NCBI GenBank assembly: GCA_900552755.1
Contig: USAY01000029.1
Location: 1 to 17,306, forward strand
Reading direction: 5' to 3'
From: an uncultured Collinsella sp.
Lineage (GTDB): Bacteria; Actinomycetota; Coriobacteriia; Coriobacteriales; Coriobacteriaceae
Length of the DNA: 17,306 nucleotides
Shown: piece by piece, positions 16,161 to 17,306 of the stretch
Layout of the letters: every line of letters begins with the position of its first letter
Numbering within the stretch: the stretch's first letter is position 1
Notes under the pieces: generated by a model
What the model was told of the DNA's origin: nothing
Databases searched by the model: none
What the model saw: only the letters and a program-made list of their open reading frames with translations
Position numbers and translations under genes: made by a program

Positions 16161-16317
16161 CATGCATGCAGTAAATAGCGTCATTCATTTTGTTAGAAAT
16201 TGCCCATGCGGTTATTGCAGCTGCATGTACTGCAACATACTGCGCAATTCTCCGCACGAAGCAGAAGTCGGTTCCAATTCGATCGAGGCGATGACGCGTG
16301 GTGGCTACTGGTCCTAA
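16138..16317 (+). CDS. Cys-rich RiPP precursor peptide
   Basis: 59-residue peptide, ATG 16138 to TAA 16317, overlapping the ACP-related gene by 23 bases and the LURP-one-like gene by 20. Leader: MRSIRPFNMHAVNSVIHF and VRN (1-21), weakly basic and without a signal peptide. Core: CPCGYCSCMYCN with cysteines 22, 24, 27, 29 and 32, which reads as two CxCxY pentads (CPCGY, CSCMY) plus a closing C. Tail 33-59 is Cys-free and ends TRGGYWS. Position directly among radical SAM maturation genes, the strong ribosome site, and the Cys periodicity identify it as the substrate of the maturase. It resembles the Clo7bot-type clostridial peptides in context but has five clustered cysteines. Sites of leader cleavage and of crosslinks are not visible. 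Confidence 0.85.
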   Translation: MRSIRPFNMHAVNSVIHFVRNCPCGYCSCMYCNILRNSPHEAEVGSNSIEAMTRGGYWS

Positions 16318-16837
16318 ATCGAGCAAGACGGCTATAAACGAATATCGAATCTCAATTGAAGGTAACCCTTATCCGCATGCTCTAGCTCTCATCAACCCAG
16401 CCGGAGACAACCTCAATATCAAAAGACATGGGTTCACGGGTCCACTAGGACAGCTATTGAGTCTAAAATATACCGTTTATGACGATGCAAATGAAAAACT
16501 CTTTACTGTCGTCGACGGTGGTTTTAGTAACATGCCCAGGGTTGCGCTCATCATCGAACACAAGGAAGTTGCGGTGTTCGATTATGGCCTAAACAGACTT
16601 GAGATGAAGTGCGTAACGAACATACCGAATTACACAATAAAAGGTAACTTCCTATTTGGAGATTACGACATATTCAGCCAACGGGAAGTGAAGCTATCTT
16701 CAGTTATCGTCCTTCAATGTGATAAACAATCGTGCTTTAGCATACAGGTTTTGGATAAAGCCGAATTGGCCGCCGCAATTGGAATACCCACAGCCATTGC
16801 CCTTCTGAGGGCTCGGATTGAAGAGCATCTCGAATAA
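16298..16837 (+). CDS. LURP-one-related (tubby-like) family protein
   Basis: 179 residues from GTG 16298 (GAGG nine bases upstream), so it begins inside the precursor gene; a second GTG follows at 16301. The repeating beta pattern LLSLKYTVYDDANEKLFTVVDG, VALIIEHKEVAVFDYGL, NYTIKGNFLFGDYDIF, CFSIQVLDKAELAAAIGIPTAIALLRA (helix at the end) is that of the LURP-one/scramblase-like barrel with its closing hydrophobic helix. No signal peptide. The role in the RiPP operon is unknown; membrane or lipid association, or protection against the product, are possible. The assignment is by pattern recognition only. Confidence 0.55.
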   Translation: MVATGPKSSKTAINEYRISIEGNPYPHALALINPAGDNLNIKRHGFTGPLGQLLSLKYTVYDDANEKLFTVVDGGFSNMPRVALIIEHKEVAVFDYGLNRLEMKCVTNIPNYTIKGNFLFGDYDIFSQREVKLSSVIVLQCDKQSCFSIQVLDKAELAAAIGIPTAIALLRARIEEHLE

Positions 16838-16864
16838 ATCGCAAAAAGCAGTTCGTAGCAACGT

Positions 16865-16896
16865 TCAGGAGCTAGATAGTTTTTTCTGGCTCCTGA
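16865..16896. terminator. Hairpin at the convergent gene ends
   Basis: TCAGGAGCTAGA (16865-16876) pairs with TCTGGCTCCTGA (16885-16896), twelve pairs with one G-T, loop of eight. It includes the stop codon of the minus-strand ABC gene and lies 27 bases after the LURP-one-like stop. There is no T run on the outside, so termination is uncertain; it may mark the 3' end of both messages. Confidence 0.4.
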
Positions 16897-17306
16897 AACT
16901 GTATTACATAGTCTGCAAATTGTTCGAAACCATGCCCATGATCCGCAATGATGACGATTCGCTCTTTCATCTCCTGCGCAACCACCATCTTCAAAAAGGA
17001 TATCGAAGCATTATCTAAATTGTTGCAAGGCTCATCCAAAATAATAATAGAATAACTGCTCAGAAAGGCCCTACAAAGTAATAGAGAAGCCAGTTCTCCG
17101 CCAGACAAATTGTGTCCCCTAGCTCCAATGATGGGATTTACTTCAAATAATTTATCGAGGCTAAAACCCTTCAAAAGATAGATGAGTTTTTCAGAGTCAA
17201 TATCTACAAGACCATAGTAAAGAGCCTTCCTGAAAGTTCCCCCCATTATCAAAGGCTCTGTTAGACCAGGATTGACATACATGTGTCCCCACGGTGCCAT
17301 ATCGTT
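16872..17306 (-). CDS. ABC transporter ATP-binding domain, partial (N-terminus beyond right edge)
   Basis: The C-terminal 144 residues of an ABC ATPase. Seen in order: GGTFRKALYYG, matching the GTIRENI block of ABC exporters; the signature LSGGE; Walker B SIIILDEPCNNLD; and a switch histidine in IIADHGHGF. Walker A lies outside. Where exporters have YVxQ there is MYVNPGLTEP, so the Q-loop glutamine seems replaced or shifted. ATG 17300 is probably internal, because the frame is open to the edge. It faces the RiPP operon and shares its AT-rich codon use, so export of the mature peptide is a reasonable inference; the transmembrane domain would be to the right. Confidence 0.85.
   Translation of the reverse strand, partial: NDMAPWGHMYVNPGLTEPLIMGGTFRKALYYGLVDIDSEKLIYLLKGFSLDKLFEVNPIIGARGHNLSGGELASLLLCRAFLSSYSIIILDEPCNNLDNASISFLKMVVAQEMKERIVIIADHGHGFEQFADYVIQFQEPEKTI

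Noticed and set aside
17298..17300. ATG as the start of the ABC gene
   Set aside because: The frame stays open to the window edge, and Walker A is still missing, so the real start lies outside.

Overview
The window looks like chromosomal DNA of a Coriobacteriia member, most likely a Collinsella-type gut actinobacterium. The basis is the very GC-rich coding left of about 13.1 kb, the AddAB-type helicase-nuclease pair, and a FucO-like lactaldehyde reductase, Rrf2 regulator and cysK set typical of anaerobic gut actinobacteria. The taxonomy is inferred from composition and gene content; no rRNA marker is present.

Layout. 1-6238 (minus strand): addB followed by addA, a double-strand-break repair helicase/nuclease operon; addA runs off the left edge and lacks its C-terminal nuclease domain here. 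6239-7083: intergenic DNA with a large palindromic repeat, a terminator, and a YerC/TrpR-like regulator (minus). 7084-7449: a small YvlD/phage-holin-4-like membrane protein (plus), closed by a bidirectional terminator. 7590-10492: a sulfur block made of a four-cysteine Rrf2 regulator (minus), a divergent cysK (plus) with two promoter candidates, and mnmA (plus), whose leader carries a terminator-like hairpin. 10493-13082: two minus-strand metabolic genes, an M42 aminopeptidase and an iron-dependent lactaldehyde reductase (fucO-like), separated by long inverted repeats.

13083-17306: composition and codon use change sharply to AT-rich, suggesting a horizontally acquired island. It holds a compact RiPP (ribosomally made, post-translationally modified peptide) operon on the plus strand: a radical SAM/SPASM maturase, a companion maturation protein resembling the TIGR04066 type, an acyl-carrier-related small protein, a 59-residue Cys-rich precursor peptide containing CPCGYCSCMYC, and a LURP-one-like protein. 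The precursor overlaps the reading frames on both sides and has a strong ribosome binding site, so it is easily missed. A convergent, right-truncated ABC ATPase, possibly the exporter, follows. The set resembles the clostridial Cys-rich peptide (Clo7bot/CcpM) systems; its occurrence in a coriobacterial setting, with a five-Cys two-pentad core and a LURP-one-like partner, is the most interesting content of the window.

A family of palindromic intergenic repeats (6321-6409, a related solo copy at 7557-7581, 10508-10576, and a nested one at 11777-11908) punctuates the GC-rich part and is absent from the AT-rich island.
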